NCBI RefSeq assembly: GCF_015209595.1
Contig: NZ_JADEYS010000018.1
Coordinates: 39,482 to 103,481, forward strand
Origin: Pontibacterium sinense
Lineage (GTDB): Bacteria > Pseudomonadota > Gammaproteobacteria > Pseudomonadales > Balneatricaceae
Length of the DNA: 64,000 nt
Reading direction: 5' to 3'
Within the stretch, counting starts at the first letter, position 1. Each line of letters begins with the position of its first letter. A model generated the notes under the pieces. The model was not told where the DNA came from and made no database searches. It saw only the letters and a list, made by a program, of their open reading frames with translations. Made by a program: the position numbers and the translations under genes. Below are positions 36,527-49,436 of the stretch, one piece after another.

Positions 36527-39391
36527 ATGATTAAGAAAGGCCTGACCCGGAAAAAGCTGGCTAGTTCGATACTGCACGCATTGGGCATGACCGCATTAGT
36601 TTTTATGGGTAAAGCCGCGTATGCCGGTATCCATAAAAGCCCCAACGACCATCGAGAGTTGCAGACATTCAAGCTCACAAATGAACTGTCTGTACTGCTT
36701 ATATCTGATCCCAAGACTGACAAGGCTGCTGCGGCAATGAATATTGCGGTAGGCTCCAATGCTGATCCCAAAACCCGTCCCGGACTCGCACACTTCCTTG
36801 AGCACATGCTGTTCCTGGGTACACAAAAGTATCCGGACGCTGGCGCCTATAAAGCCTACATACAGTCGCATGGCGGGCATATGAACGCCTACACGGCACA
36901 CGAAAATACCAATTACTATTTTGATATCGCCTCAGACAACCTTGAACCCGCATTAGATCGATTCGCCCAATTCTTTATCGCCCCTCTGCTGGACGAAAAA
37001 TACGTTGATCGGGAACGTCATGCCGTGCATTCCGAGTACAAGTCCAAAATACGTGATGACCGACGTCGTTCGTACGCCGTGACCAAACAGGTGATGAATC
37101 CTTCCCACAGCTTTAGTCACTTTGACGTAGGTACGATAAAAACATTGGGGGGAGATGTACGCACAGACCTCGTAGAGTTTTATGACCAGTATTATTCATC
37201 CAACCTGATGACACTGGTGGTTGAGGGCAAAGAGTCCATCCCTGAACTGAAGCAGATGGTTGAAAAGCTATTCAGTGCTATTCCCAACAAAGAAGCTGAA
37301 CCCATCAACGTCGACGCGCCATTGTTTGAAACCGGCACACTGCCCGCCCACCTGAGTATTAAGTCGCTTAAGGACAACAATACGCTGGCACTCACCTTCC
37401 CGGTTGAAAGCGTGCGGGACTCCTGGCAGGAAAAACCACTGCTCTATATCTCTGACCTTGTTGGCTATGAAGGCCATGGCAGTCTATTGGCCTATCTAAA
37501 AGATCAAGGGTATGCCAACAGCCTATCAAGCTCGACCGGCATCGATCTGAAAGATCAGGCCGCGTTTAAGGTGAAAATTGAATTAACAGACGCTGGGCTT
37601 GAACAGCAACAAAAAGTGATTGAAGCATTCTTTTCGTATATGGAGCTGATTCGTCGCGACGGTATACAACTGGCGCTCTATCAGGAACAAAGGCGACTGA
37701 AAGATGCGGAGTTCCGGTTTCATCAAGGCACAACACCCATGAAGGAAGTCAGCCACCTTGCAGCCATGATGCAACGGTTCCCCGTCGAACACGTGTTCGA
37801 CGCCCCTTATGTTATGGAGCGTTTCGACGCCAAACAGATCAAATCCTATCTTGATCAGATTTCGCCAAATAACATGCTGGTTACAACCCAATCACCCGAC
37901 CTTAAAACTGATCGAATAGACCCGTGGTACAACACCGGCTATCGGGTTGATACGCTAAACGCCGATCAGCTGAAAAACTGGCAAAAACCTGCCGCCATTG
38001 CTGATCTAAATGTCCGGAGCCGCAATCCTTTTATGGCCGATGAAATGGTCGTAAAAGCGAATACGGATGACGCGGAAGTCAGCCGTCCCGAGGTCGTATT
38101 TGAACGAAACGGTATGCGCCTGTGGCACCTGCAGGACACCGAATTTAATACACCAAAAGCGGATACCTACTTCTCGGTCGCCACACCCAATGCGAATAGC
38201 AGCGTAGAACACGCCATCATGACGGCGCTATATACCCAGATGGTATCTGACCGCCTCAACGAGTCGCTCTACGACGCCGAGTTGGCTGGCCTAAGCACAC
38301 GGATCTACAGTCATATGCGTGGCTTTAGTGTCAGAGTGTCCGGCTATAGCGACAAACAAAGCGTACTTCTCAAAACCGTCACATCCTCACTCAAGGACAC
38401 CGAGTTTGACCCACAACGATTCACCATGCTGAAAGACGCGTACCGCGACGAATTGCTGAATACGAATAAGGATCGTCCGTTTAACCAGACCATGCGTGAG
38501 CTATTTCGCCTGCTGCTACCTCAGTGGAGTGCTGAAGAAAAAGTTGCCGCACTGGATAGCATTTCCCTTGAGGATATAGAGAACTTTGTGCCTAATCTCT
38601 TCCGGGAAAGCAATATTCAGATGATGACCCACGGCAACCTCACCACCGATGATTCAATCGCCTTAGCCCGCATTGTTGAAGACCAGTTCGTCCCCGCTCA
38701 ACAAGCAACCCCAGAAGTTGAATCACCCGTGGTTAGATTGAGTGACGGTAAGCCACTAGTGCAAACTCTCGATATCCGGCACAACGACTCTGCCATCAGC
38801 GTGTACTACCAAGGCGAAGACACACAGATCAAAACTCACGCCAAGTTTAGCTTGCTGAGTGAGTTGGTCTCTTCTGACTTCTATACTCAGTTACGCACCG
38901 AAAAACAGCTAGGCTATATTGTATTCGGAACCCCCGTCATGATGGTCAAGACACCGGGACTTGCCCTTGTCGTACAAAGTCCTGTCGCGGAACCCCAGCT
39001 TCTTGAAACTCACATCAAGAACTTCGTATCAGATCTGGAAACCACACTAAAAAACTTGAATCCGATGCAGCTGGACCGCCTTAAACAAAGTGTCATCGCA
39101 AAAGTTTTAAAGCAGGATAAAAACCTGACGGCCCGCTCTAACAGATTCTGGAAAGATATTGATGATCAATCATTGGATTTCGATAGTCATGAAGCCCTAG
39201 CAAACGCCGTCGCCGACCTCTCTATCGACGATCTGATCGACTGCTATGAAGGCCTGGCGGCAAGGCAACTGGTGGTTCGCAGCTACGGGCAAAAACACAA
39301 AGCGGAAAATGGTAATAGCGCAGAAATAGGCAAACGTTGCGACACTGAGATTAAACAGAAGAAACAAAGACAGGAGTTTTTTGAAACTTAG
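36527..39391 (+). CDS. Pitrilysin-type M16 metalloprotease (protease III-like)
   Basis: A 954-residue enzyme with N-terminal export signal (LGMTALVFMGKAAYA) and HxxEH at His89, Glu92, His93 (GLAHFLEHMLFLG); Glu170 (HAVHSEYKSK) sits at the spacing of HxxEH-x76-E. AYTAHENTNYYFDI and EKQLGYIVF are also typical of pitrilysin/insulysin. It is likely a periplasmic peptidase of small peptides. It is divergent from ubiF. It differs in clade from the PreP-like enzyme at 31-34 kb. Confidence 0.93.
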   Translation: MIKKGLTRKKLASSILHALGMTALVFMGKAAYAGIHKSPNDHRELQTFKLTNELSVLLISDPKTDKAAAAMNIAVGSNADPKTRPGLAHFLEHMLFLGTQKYPDAGAYKAYIQSHGGHMNAYTAHENTNYYFDIASDNLEPALDRFAQFFIAPLLDEKYVDRERHAVHSEYKSKIRDDRRRSYAVTKQVMNPSHSFSHFDVGTIKTLGGDVRTDLVEFYDQYYSSNLMTLVVEGKESIPELKQMVEKLFSAIPNKEAEPINVDAPLFETGTLPAHLSIKSLKDNNTLALTFPVESVRDSWQEKPLLYISDLVGYEGHGSLLAYLKDQGYANSLSSSTGIDLKDQAAFKVKIELTDAGLEQQQKVIEAFFSYMELIRRDGIQLALYQEQRRLKDAEFRFHQGTTPMKEVSHLAAMMQRFPVEHVFDAPYVMERFDAKQIKSYLDQISPNNMLVTTQSPDLKTDRIDPWYNTGYRVDTLNADQLKNWQKPAAIADLNVRSRNPFMADEMVVKANTDDAEVSRPEVVFERNGMRLWHLQDTEFNTPKADTYFSVATPNANSSVEHAIMTALYTQMVSDRLNESLYDAELAGLSTRIYSHMRGFSVRVSGYSDKQSVLLKTVTSSLKDTEFDPQRFTMLKDAYRDELLNTNKDRPFNQTMRELFRLLLPQWSAEEKVAALDSISLEDIENFVPNLFRESNIQMMTHGNLTTDDSIALARIVEDQFVPAQQATPEVESPVVRLSDGKPLVQTLDIRHNDSAISVYYQGEDTQIKTHAKFSLLSELVSSDFYTQLRTEKQLGYIVFGTPVMMVKTPGLALVVQSPVAEPQLLETHIKNFVSDLETTLKNLNPMQLDRLKQSVIAKVLKQDKNLTARSNRFWKDIDDQSLDFDSHEALANAVADLSIDDLIDCYEGLAARQLVVRSYGQKHKAENGNSAEIGKRCDTEIKQKKQRQEFFET

Positions 39392-39437
39392 TCATCACCA
39401 AATGACCGTGTACTTCAAGACGGTCACTAACGACCCA

Positions 39438-39474
39438 CAAAAAAGGGGCCATCGATTTATCGACAGCCCCTTTC
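39438..39474 (-). terminator. Terminator of serS
   Basis: On the minus strand AAAGGGGC and GCCCCTTT pair with an inner TCGAT/ATCGA extension, followed by TTTTTT. The stretch also lies just after the M16 gene on the plus strand. Confidence 0.85.
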
Positions 39475-39495
39475 TCAATCAATCGTCGGATACGA

Positions 39496-40776
<1,281 letters not shown>

Positions 40777-40789
40777 CTAATGCACCTTA

Positions 40790-41161
40790 TTAAAACAAGC
40801 GTGTAAACCACAAACCGCCAGACAGTGCGGCGATACATAACAGGACGCTTAATAATATATAAATCGCCGCATACATGACATGCCCTTCGTGAAGCATTGC
40901 GACGGTTTCCAGCGAAAAGGTGGAAAAAGTTGTGAAGGCTCCCATAAAACCCACCATCAACAGGGGTCTGAACTCGGGGTTCAAGCGGGCTTTTTCCATA
41001 ATCAACACAAAACAAACTCCCATCAAAAAGGAGCCGATCACGTTGCAGGCGAGCGTTCCATAAGGAATTTTGTGCTCAGCGTTATTCAGCACACTACTCA
41101 TGCCATAACGAGCCAAAGCACCAAAAGCGCCGCCAACCGCAATCGCGATAATGTTCTGCAT
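40790..41161 (-). CDS. crcB: Fluoride channel CrcB/FluC
   Basis: A 123-residue four-helix membrane protein with GGAFGALARYGMS at the start, GTLACNVIGSFLMG and GFMGAFTTFSTFSLE. FluC exports fluoride as a dual-topology dimer. ATG 41161 avoids overlap with rarA and is preceded by AAGGAT. No fluoride riboswitch is apparent. It lies between rarA (4 bases) and serS. Confidence 0.95.
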   Translation of the reverse strand: MQNIIAIAVGGAFGALARYGMSSVLNNAEHKIPYGTLACNVIGSFLMGVCFVLIMEKARLNPEFRPLLMVGFMGAFTTFSTFSLETVAMLHEGHVMYAAIYILLSVLLCIAALSGGLWFTRLF

Positions 41162-41165
41162 TGAG

Positions 41166-42509
41166 CTAATCCTTATATCTTTGCAGCGGACTTTGCTCAT
41201 CCAGCGTCCGCAAATACTTCAGTTTGTCTGCGATTTTCTTTTCCAAACCCCGGTCTTCGGGGATGTACCAGTTTTGATCTGCCAACTCAGGCGGCAAGTA
41301 GTTTTCACCTGCTGCATAACCACCTGGCTCGTTATGGGCGTAGCGATACTCGGCACCGTACCCCAGATCCTTCATCAGCGAGGTCGGGGCGTTACGCAGA
41401 TGTTCTGGTACGTCATAGCCGGGTTGCGATGCTACATCAGCACGACACTGGTTATAGGCCATATAAAGCGCGTTGCTCTTTGGCGCACATGCACAATAGA
41501 CCGCAGCCTGAGCAATAGCACGCTCACCTTCAGCAGGGCCCACCCGCTCAAACGCGTCCCACGCTGAAAGCACTACCTGCATTGCACGTGGGTCGGCATT
41601 ACCAATATCTTCTGAGGCAATCGCCACCAGACGGCGTGCGATATACAGCGGATCACAGCCTCCATCCAACATCCGGCAGCACCAATACAACGCACCATCA
41701 GGTGATGACCCACGCACGGACTTGTGGAACGCAGAGATCATGTCGTAATACAGATCACCCTGTTTATCATAGCGACGACCGGTAGAGCGCAACACCTCCT
41801 CCATCACGGTATCATCTACAACTTCACCGTGATCGGATTCTGTTGCAAGATCTGATGCGATTTCCAGCAGATTCAGCGCACGACGCGCGTCACCGTCCGC
41901 TGCTATCGCCAACTTATCCAGCAGATCATCATCGATTATCAGCTTGCGTGCACCCAGACCGTGCTCTTCATCATTCAGCGCCCGGTCTATCAATCCTCTA
42001 ATCTCTGCTATTTCTAAACTACGCAGCAGATATACACGTGCACGCGACAGCAAGGCATTATTCAGTTCGAATGATGGATTTTCGGTGGTGGCGCCCACGA
42101 AGATAATGGTGCCATCCTCGATGTAGGGCAGGAACGCATCCTGTTGAGACTTGTTGAAACGGTGTACTTCATCGACAAACAGGATCGTTTTACGGCCAGA
42201 CTGCATCTGGATCTGTTTCGCCTGCTCCACAGCAGTACGAATATCCTTCACCCCGGATAAGACTGCGGACAATGTCAGAAAGTGTGCATCGACATGATGT
42301 GCAATCAATTTTGCCAGCGTCGTTTTCCCCACACCCGGAGGCCCCCAGAACAGCATAGAGTGAGCTGCTCCTTGCTCCAACGCGGTTCTTAACGGCTTTC
42401 CCTCTGCCAACAGATGGGATTGCCCTGCATAGTCCTGCAACCGAACAGGCCGCATTCGCGCGGCCAGAGGCTCGTACACCTTTTGCGGGGCACCAAACAG
42501 ATCATCCAT
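41166..42509 (-). CDS. rarA: Replication-associated recombination ATPase RarA (MgsA)
   Basis: A 447-residue AAA+ protein with Walker A ([16 protein letters not shown]), Walker B ([19 protein letters not shown]) and a C-terminal tetramerisation domain. It acts at stalled replication forks. Its ATG overlaps the lolA stop by one base (TGATG). Confidence 0.97.
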   Translation of the reverse strand: MDDLFGAPQKVYEPLAARMRPVRLQDYAGQSHLLAEGKPLRTALEQGAAHSMLFWGPPGVGKTTLAKLIAHHVDAHFLTLSAVLSGVKDIRTAVEQAKQIQMQSGRKTILFVDEVHRFNKSQQDAFLPYIEDGTIIFVGATTENPSFELNNALLSRARVYLLRSLEIAEIRGLIDRALNDEEHGLGARKLIIDDDLLDKLAIAADGDARRALNLLEIASDLATESDHGEVVDDTVMEEVLRSTGRRYDKQGDLYYDMISAFHKSVRGSSPDGALYWCCRMLDGGCDPLYIARRLVAIASEDIGNADPRAMQVVLSAWDAFERVGPAEGERAIAQAAVYCACAPKSNALYMAYNQCRADVASQPGYDVPEHLRNAPTSLMKDLGYGAEYRYAHNEPGGYAAGENYLPPELADQNWYIPEDRGLEKKIADKLKYLRTLDEQSPLQRYKD

Positions 42510-43153
42510 CAGAGTTCGCTTTCCAGAATAAGATCAGCACCCTCTGGCAGTTCAAACTCAAACTCCTCAGGATCCATCTCAGGATTGATTTGCTGATTCG
42601 CGAATACAATCGTTGTGCGCTGACCCAACGTATCCTCCAGCATCAGCTCAGAGATCACATCACCGGCAAAGAATAGGCGGATACGTTTAAAGGTATTTTG
42701 ATCCGATAATGGCAACAGTTCGAACAGCTGATCGCTACCGTCTGCTGCGCCACCGCCACTGATACTGAACTGTTCGCGCAGCTCATCGATCTGCCCATTC
42801 AGGATTAATGCTGGCGCGCTACTGGTACCGTTTTGGGACGGTTTACGCGTCACCTGCTCCAGATCGGGATCGAAGACCCAAATATAAGTACCGTCACCCA
42901 CGATCTCTTGCGGATAAGGCTCATTACTGATCCAGCGAAACTTATTAGGTTTAGCAACTGTAAGACTACCGCTGTTTTCCTGAACACGCCCACCCTGATC
43001 TGCAGAAGCGATCTGCGAGAAATCAGCACTGAAGGTGTTATATCCGTCCAACAAACCTTTGAGCTTTTCGTCGGACGGCCCAGCATGAGCAAACGCAGCA
43101 ACACTCAACACCGTTGCCGCAACACAGAACTTCTTTAGATACTTAATCATCAT
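42509..43153 (-). CDS. lolA: Outer-membrane lipoprotein carrier LolA
   Basis: A 214-residue periplasmic chaperone with signal peptide ([13 protein letters not shown]) and the LolA core ([48 protein letters not shown]). It carries lipoproteins from LolCDE to LolB. Coupled to ftsK by a one-base overlap (TAATG). Confidence 0.97.
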   Translation of the reverse strand: MMIKYLKKFCVAATVLSVAAFAHAGPSDEKLKGLLDGYNTFSADFSQIASADQGGRVQENSGSLTVAKPNKFRWISNEPYPQEIVGDGTYIWVFDPDLEQVTRKPSQNGTSSAPALILNGQIDELREQFSISGGGAADGSDQLFELLPLSDQNTFKRIRLFFAGDVISELMLEDTLGQRTTIVFANQQINPEMDPEEFEFELPEGADLILESEL

Positions 43154-45924
43154 TAATCCTTCACCGGAGGTGGCGCCAGTACTTCACGCTGTCCGTTGCT
43201 GCCTGCTGTACTCACAACACCAGCCGCTTCCATTGCTTCGACCATACGTGCAGAACGGTTATAACCGATCTTCAGCTTACGCTGCACACTTGAGATCGAG
43301 GCTTTGCGTGTTTGGGTCACAAACGCCACCGCTTCATCATAAAGTGGATCCTGCTCATCATCGAACAAACCACCTGAACCGGTTATGACTGAATCAGTAC
43401 TCTCTGCGTTCAGAATTTCCTCAACAAATACGGGTGAACCAATTTTCTTCCAGGCTTCAACTGCTCGATGCACTTCATCATCCGAGACAAATGCACCGTG
43501 TACGCGGTTTGGAATACTGGTGCCCGCGGGTAGGTACAGCATGTCACCCCACCCTAACAGGTTCTCTGCGCCGCCTTGGTCCAGAATGGTTCGGGAATCA
43601 ATTTTTGACGATACCTGAAAGGCAATTCGAGTCGGAATGTTGGCCTTAATCAGACCAGTGATCACATCCACCGATGGTCGCTGAGTAGCCAAAATCAAAT
43701 GAATACCCGCCGCACGCGCCTTCTGTGCAATACGGGCGATCAACTCTTCTACCTTCTTGCCAACGATCATCATCATGTCGGCGAATTCATCAATCACGAC
43801 AACGATGTAAGGCAATGTTTTCAATTCCGGTGGCGGAGAGTCTGCTGGCATACCATACTCTTCCGGATTCCAGAGCGGATCTTTCAGAGGATTCCCCTCT
43901 TTACGCGCTTTCTCGATCTTGTCGTTAAAACCAGCAATATTACGCACGCCCATCTTAGCCATAAGACGGTAACGTTCTTCCATCTCACCTACACACCAGC
44001 GCAGACCCGCAGCAGCGTCCTTCATATCGGTAATAACCGGTGTCAGCAGATGCGGAATGCCGTCGTAGATCGACAACTCCAGCATTTTCGGGTCAACCAG
44101 CATCAAACGAACTTCGTCCGGTGTCGCTTTATACAGCAGGCTCAATAGCATTGCGTTCACGCCCACGGACTTACCTGAACCGGTTGTACCTGCCACCAGC
44201 AGGTGAGGCATTTTCGCCAAGTTCGCGACAACAGGATTACCACCGATGTCGTTACCCAGACCCAGTGTCAGTTTCGACGGGGCCTCAAGGTATGGCTTGG
44301 AGTTCAACACCTCACTCAGACTCACTGTCTGACGCTCTTCGTTCGGTATCTCAACACCAATGACTGATTTACCAGCAATAACTTCTACAACACGTACACT
44401 GCTGACGGCCATCGAGCGCGCAAGGTCTTTTGCCAAGTTTGTAATCTTGCTGGCTTTCACACCGGGTGCAGGCTGGATTTCAAAGCGGGTGATCACGGGA
44501 CCAGGGTTCACTTCAACCACTTCAGCGATAACGTTGAAGTCTTTCAGCTTGGACTCAAGCAAACGGGACATCATCTCCAGCTGTTCGGGTGAGTAACCCG
44601 CTGACTGATTTAGTACAGGGGGATCCAGATTATCCAGCGACGGAATTCGCATTTTAGGTCGAGTCGGACGTTTACTCCCCTGCTCAGGCTCAAGTCCAAG
44701 GTCTTTGTCCTGCATCGGCTTATGCGTTTCTGACAGAGGTACGATACGCAGCCCTTTAGGCTCATCAGGCGACACAGGATTTAACAGACCAGAATCTGAA
44801 CTATTCTCCGGCACGCTGTTATAACTCGCCTCCGGGGCCTCTTCATAGTCGGAGGATGTCGGTTCGTGATCGCAATGTTTAGATGCTTCAACAAACTCGG
44901 CACCTGGCGCTGGAGAGGGTTCAAATGGAACCTCGTCGTCAGTACTGTATGTTTTCGTCATTGGTTCATTGAATTGCGGCTCCTGACGTACATCTGTCGC
45001 AGGCTCACGCTGAGGTTCCGGACGTAATACGGCGGGTTCAGCAACAGAATCAGGTACCAAACTCGGTGATCGGGACTGGCCTAATAAGGGGTCGTTGAAT
45101 TCATTGTGTTCTGGATATAACGCCGCCCCACTATGACTAGGATTATCATGGCTATCAGCGTGTTGAGTGCTGCGCAATGTATCCGTATCAATTGTCGGTT
45201 CGGGCCTTAAGGTTGCGACTGAACGCAAAGATTCATCGGACACATCGTCCCTGTGCTGGTCCTCCTCGTATTCCGAGTCGTCATGACGTTGTGGCAGCGC
45301 AGCAGCAGAGCGTTCTTTAATCTTTTCTACACCGGTTACAACACCTTTGCCAATGAGTTCCAGCAAACTTCCCCAGGATGCCTCGATAAACAGGGTGCTT
45401 CCAAACAACAGCAAGGTGAACAACAATACAGAGCTGCCCACGACACTAAACAAGCTGACAAACTGATCAGACAAGGCCTCTCCCAGCAAGCCTCCTGCTG
45501 AAAACGGTAGCTGCATCGTTTGGTTATCAAAATGGGTCGACGCCAGCGCTGCGGCTCCCGCCAGCACAAGCAAGCCGCCAATAGAGCGCAGAATAAAATA
45601 GGGGACGGAATCCATCAGCCCAACGTCTCGACGCAACAAAAAGCGGACAGCGGGCAAGACAATCAGTAACGGAATCAGATATGCAGCGATCCCCACACCA
45701 GATAACGTAAAGTCAGCCAGCCATGCCCCAACCTGCCCGGTATAGTTTCGCACGTCTGGTTGGTAGCCTAAGTGGGACCAACCAGGATCACGAGGGTCAT
45801 ATCCCAGCAATGCCAGAAACAAAAACAGGTTCACACCGATGATGATGATCAGCCCTGATTCTTTAAATACGCGCGCCAGCAATGACGGGAATTCAAGCAG
45901 CTGATCCTTGTCGGTTAAATTCAA
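43153..45924 (-). CDS. ftsK: DNA translocase FtsK
   Basis: A 923-residue protein with four membrane helices in the first about 190 residues, an acidic Pro/Glu-rich linker (about 210-420), the motor domain with Walker A ([16 protein letters not shown]) and [13 protein letters not shown], and a C-terminal gamma winged helix ([19 protein letters not shown]) that reads KOPS sites. It pumps chromosome DNA during division. First gene of the operon down to serS. The linker is the least conserved part and is of normal length. Confidence 0.97.
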   Translation of the reverse strand: MNLTDKDQLLEFPSLLARVFKESGLIIIIGVNLFLFLALLGYDPRDPGWSHLGYQPDVRNYTGQVGAWLADFTLSGVGIAAYLIPLLIVLPAVRFLLRRDVGLMDSVPYFILRSIGGLLVLAGAAALASTHFDNQTMQLPFSAGGLLGEALSDQFVSLFSVVGSSVLLFTLLLFGSTLFIEASWGSLLELIGKGVVTGVEKIKERSAAALPQRHDDSEYEEDQHRDDVSDESLRSVATLRPEPTIDTDTLRSTQHADSHDNPSHSGAALYPEHNEFNDPLLGQSRSPSLVPDSVAEPAVLRPEPQREPATDVRQEPQFNEPMTKTYSTDDEVPFEPSPAPGAEFVEASKHCDHEPTSSDYEEAPEASYNSVPENSSDSGLLNPVSPDEPKGLRIVPLSETHKPMQDKDLGLEPEQGSKRPTRPKMRIPSLDNLDPPVLNQSAGYSPEQLEMMSRLLESKLKDFNVIAEVVEVNPGPVITRFEIQPAPGVKASKITNLAKDLARSMAVSSVRVVEVIAGKSVIGVEIPNEERQTVSLSEVLNSKPYLEAPSKLTLGLGNDIGGNPVVANLAKMPHLLVAGTTGSGKSVGVNAMLLSLLYKATPDEVRLMLVDPKMLELSIYDGIPHLLTPVITDMKDAAAGLRWCVGEMEERYRLMAKMGVRNIAGFNDKIEKARKEGNPLKDPLWNPEEYGMPADSPPPELKTLPYIVVVIDEFADMMMIVGKKVEELIARIAQKARAAGIHLILATQRPSVDVITGLIKANIPTRIAFQVSSKIDSRTILDQGGAENLLGWGDMLYLPAGTSIPNRVHGAFVSDDEVHRAVEAWKKIGSPVFVEEILNAESTDSVITGSGGLFDDEQDPLYDEAVAFVTQTRKASISSVQRKLKIGYNRSARMVEAMEAAGVVSTAGSNGQREVLAPPPVKD

Positions 45925-47588
<1,664 letters not shown>

Positions 47589-47594
47589 GGAAAT

Positions 47595-47616
47595 GCGGGC
47601 GCTCGCGCCCGCTTTT
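47595..47616 (+). terminator. Terminator of trxB
   Basis: GCGGGCG-CTCG-CGCCCGC followed by TTTT, 7 bases after the trxB stop and 10 before the aat start. Confidence 0.85.
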
Positions 47617-47626
47617 CCGCTGTCTT

Positions 47627-48343
47627 ATGATCGCTTGGTTAGACAACGAATCCAATAGCTTTCCTGCTATACATACCGCACTAAAGGAACCCAACGGCCT
47701 ACTCGCTGCTGGGGGAGACCTTAGCCCGGCACGACTCAAGGAAGCATACCGTCAGGGCATTTTCCCTTGGTACAACCAAGGTGAGCCTATCCTGTGGTGG
47801 AGTCCAGATCCTCGCTGCGTCCTATTCCCTGAACAGCTGCACGTATCTCGCAGCTTACGCAAACGGATACGCAAGCAGGATTACGATGTCAGCTTTGACA
47901 CCGACTTCGAAGCTGTCGTCGACGCTTGCGCCGAGCCTCGCGCTAATGGTGATGGTACTTGGATTACCCGTGCGATGAAGGGTGCATATTGCGACCTTCA
48001 TAGGCAAGGCATTGCCCACTCAGTAGAACTGCGGATAGATGGGCGTCTCGTCGGTGGACTGTATGGTCTGGCGATGGGCAAAATGTTCTTCGGAGAGTCA
48101 ATGTTTAGCCGCGAGACGGACGCATCTAAAATTGCATTCGTTCTCATGGTCGAACAACTGCAAAACTGGGGCTATGCTTTAATCGACTGTCAGGTAAGCA
48201 ACAATCACCTGAAAAGTCTTGGAGCAAAAGAGATTCCAAGAGCAGAGTTTAAACGCTACCTGAACAAGTATCTGGATCAGACATCCGGTCATGACTGGGT
48301 GTTCAATCCTGAGAGACTGAGTTTCGGGGAGACTCCCAGATGA
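47627..48343 (+). CDS. aat: Leucyl/phenylalanyl-tRNA-protein transferase
   Basis: A 238-residue enzyme with [40 protein letters not shown] and [19 protein letters not shown], all Aat motifs. It adds Leu or Phe to proteins starting with Lys or Arg, making them ClpS substrates. The next gene overlaps by four bases (ATGA). Confidence 0.97.
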   Translation: MIAWLDNESNSFPAIHTALKEPNGLLAAGGDLSPARLKEAYRQGIFPWYNQGEPILWWSPDPRCVLFPEQLHVSRSLRKRIRKQDYDVSFDTDFEAVVDACAEPRANGDGTWITRAMKGAYCDLHRQGIAHSVELRIDGRLVGGLYGLAMGKMFFGESMFSRETDASKIAFVLMVEQLQNWGYALIDCQVSNNHLKSLGAKEIPRAEFKRYLNKYLDQTSGHDWVFNPERLSFGETPR

Positions 48344-49050
48344 CAAACCTGAAGACTTTGCATTTTTACGCAACGCCTGAACATGATTGTAGTTATCTGA
48401 AAGACCGACAGGCAAAAACCCTGTTTGTGGACCCGCATGCGGTCATCACCAAAGATACCTACAGTCAATTATCCGATCTAGGATTCAGGCGGAGCGGAGG
48501 GCATATCTACCGCCCCCACTGCAAAGAATGCCAGGCTTGCATATCTGTACGCATACCCACCGACATGTTTGCCGCCAGCAAAAGCCAAAAACGCGTATTG
48601 GCTAAGAACAAAGACCTGACCTTTCGCGCACTAGACCCACAATTCACACAAGAATACTACGACCTGTACGCCCGCTATATCAATCTGCGCCACAAAGATG
48701 GCGACATGTACCCCCCAAGCATCGACCAGTTCACTTCATTTCTGGTTGATGGCGCACAGGGAACAATCTTTTTCGAGTTTCGTGACAGCGATAACAAGCT
48801 ATTGGCTATTGCCGTTTGTGACGAGCTAGAGCAAGGACTCTCTCCTATCTACACGTTCTACGATCCGGACGAAGAAAAACGCAGTCTTGGTACGTTTTGC
48901 ATACTCTGGCAAATCGCCGAAGCAAAGCGCCGCCGCCTGCAATATGTCTATCTGGGATACTGGGTAAGAGAGTGCCGGAAGATGAACTACAAGATCATGT
49001 TCCGACCAATTGAATTACTACTCGACGGACACTGGGTGTCCATCACCTAA
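48340..49050 (+). CDS. bpt: Aspartate/glutamate leucyltransferase Bpt
   Basis: A 236-residue protein with the Ate/Bpt pattern [42 protein letters not shown] and [22 protein letters not shown]. Bacterial Bpt puts Leu on N-terminal Asp/Glu. The CxxC and Cys pattern is complete. Coupled to aat; an RNA hairpin follows (49095-49111). Confidence 0.95.
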   Translation: MTNLKTLHFYATPEHDCSYLKDRQAKTLFVDPHAVITKDTYSQLSDLGFRRSGGHIYRPHCKECQACISVRIPTDMFAASKSQKRVLAKNKDLTFRALDPQFTQEYYDLYARYINLRHKDGDMYPPSIDQFTSFLVDGAQGTIFFEFRDSDNKLLAIAVCDELEQGLSPIYTFYDPDEEKRSLGTFCILWQIAEAKRRRLQYVYLGYWVRECRKMNYKIMFRPIELLLDGHWVSIT

Positions 49051-49094
49051 CTGAAACAATTTTCCCCGCCCTTTTTCGTTAATCTCTTTGATAT

Positions 49095-49111
49095 GCCTGA
49101 ACATTTCAGGC
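49095..49111 (+). other. Hairpin between bpt and infA
   Basis: GCCTGA-ACATT-TCAGGC (49095-49111) is a short inverted repeat 44 bases after the bpt stop, without a U-tract. Confidence 0.4.
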
Positions 49112-49171
49112 ACAATACTGCGCTTAAAAAATCGGGTTTGGATCTGCAAGGCCTCAAGAGGTAGCTACTGA

Positions 49172-49390
<219 letters not shown>

Positions 49391-49412
49391 TTTATCGCCC
49401 GACCGGACTTAT

Positions 49413-49436
49413 GGGGGCAGCCATTAGGCTGCCTCC
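49413..49436. terminator. Hairpin with clpA stop codon in the loop
   Basis: GGGGCAGCC and GGCTGCCTC pair (one G-U on RNA) around ATTA. Read on the minus strand, the left arm encodes the last clpA residues and the loop holds its TAA. It is also the first structure after infA. No U-tract. Confidence 0.55.

Noticed and set aside
36412..36807. 131-codon minus-strand frame overlapping the M16 gene start
   Set aside because: Overlaps the signal peptide and active-site region of a clear M16 gene.
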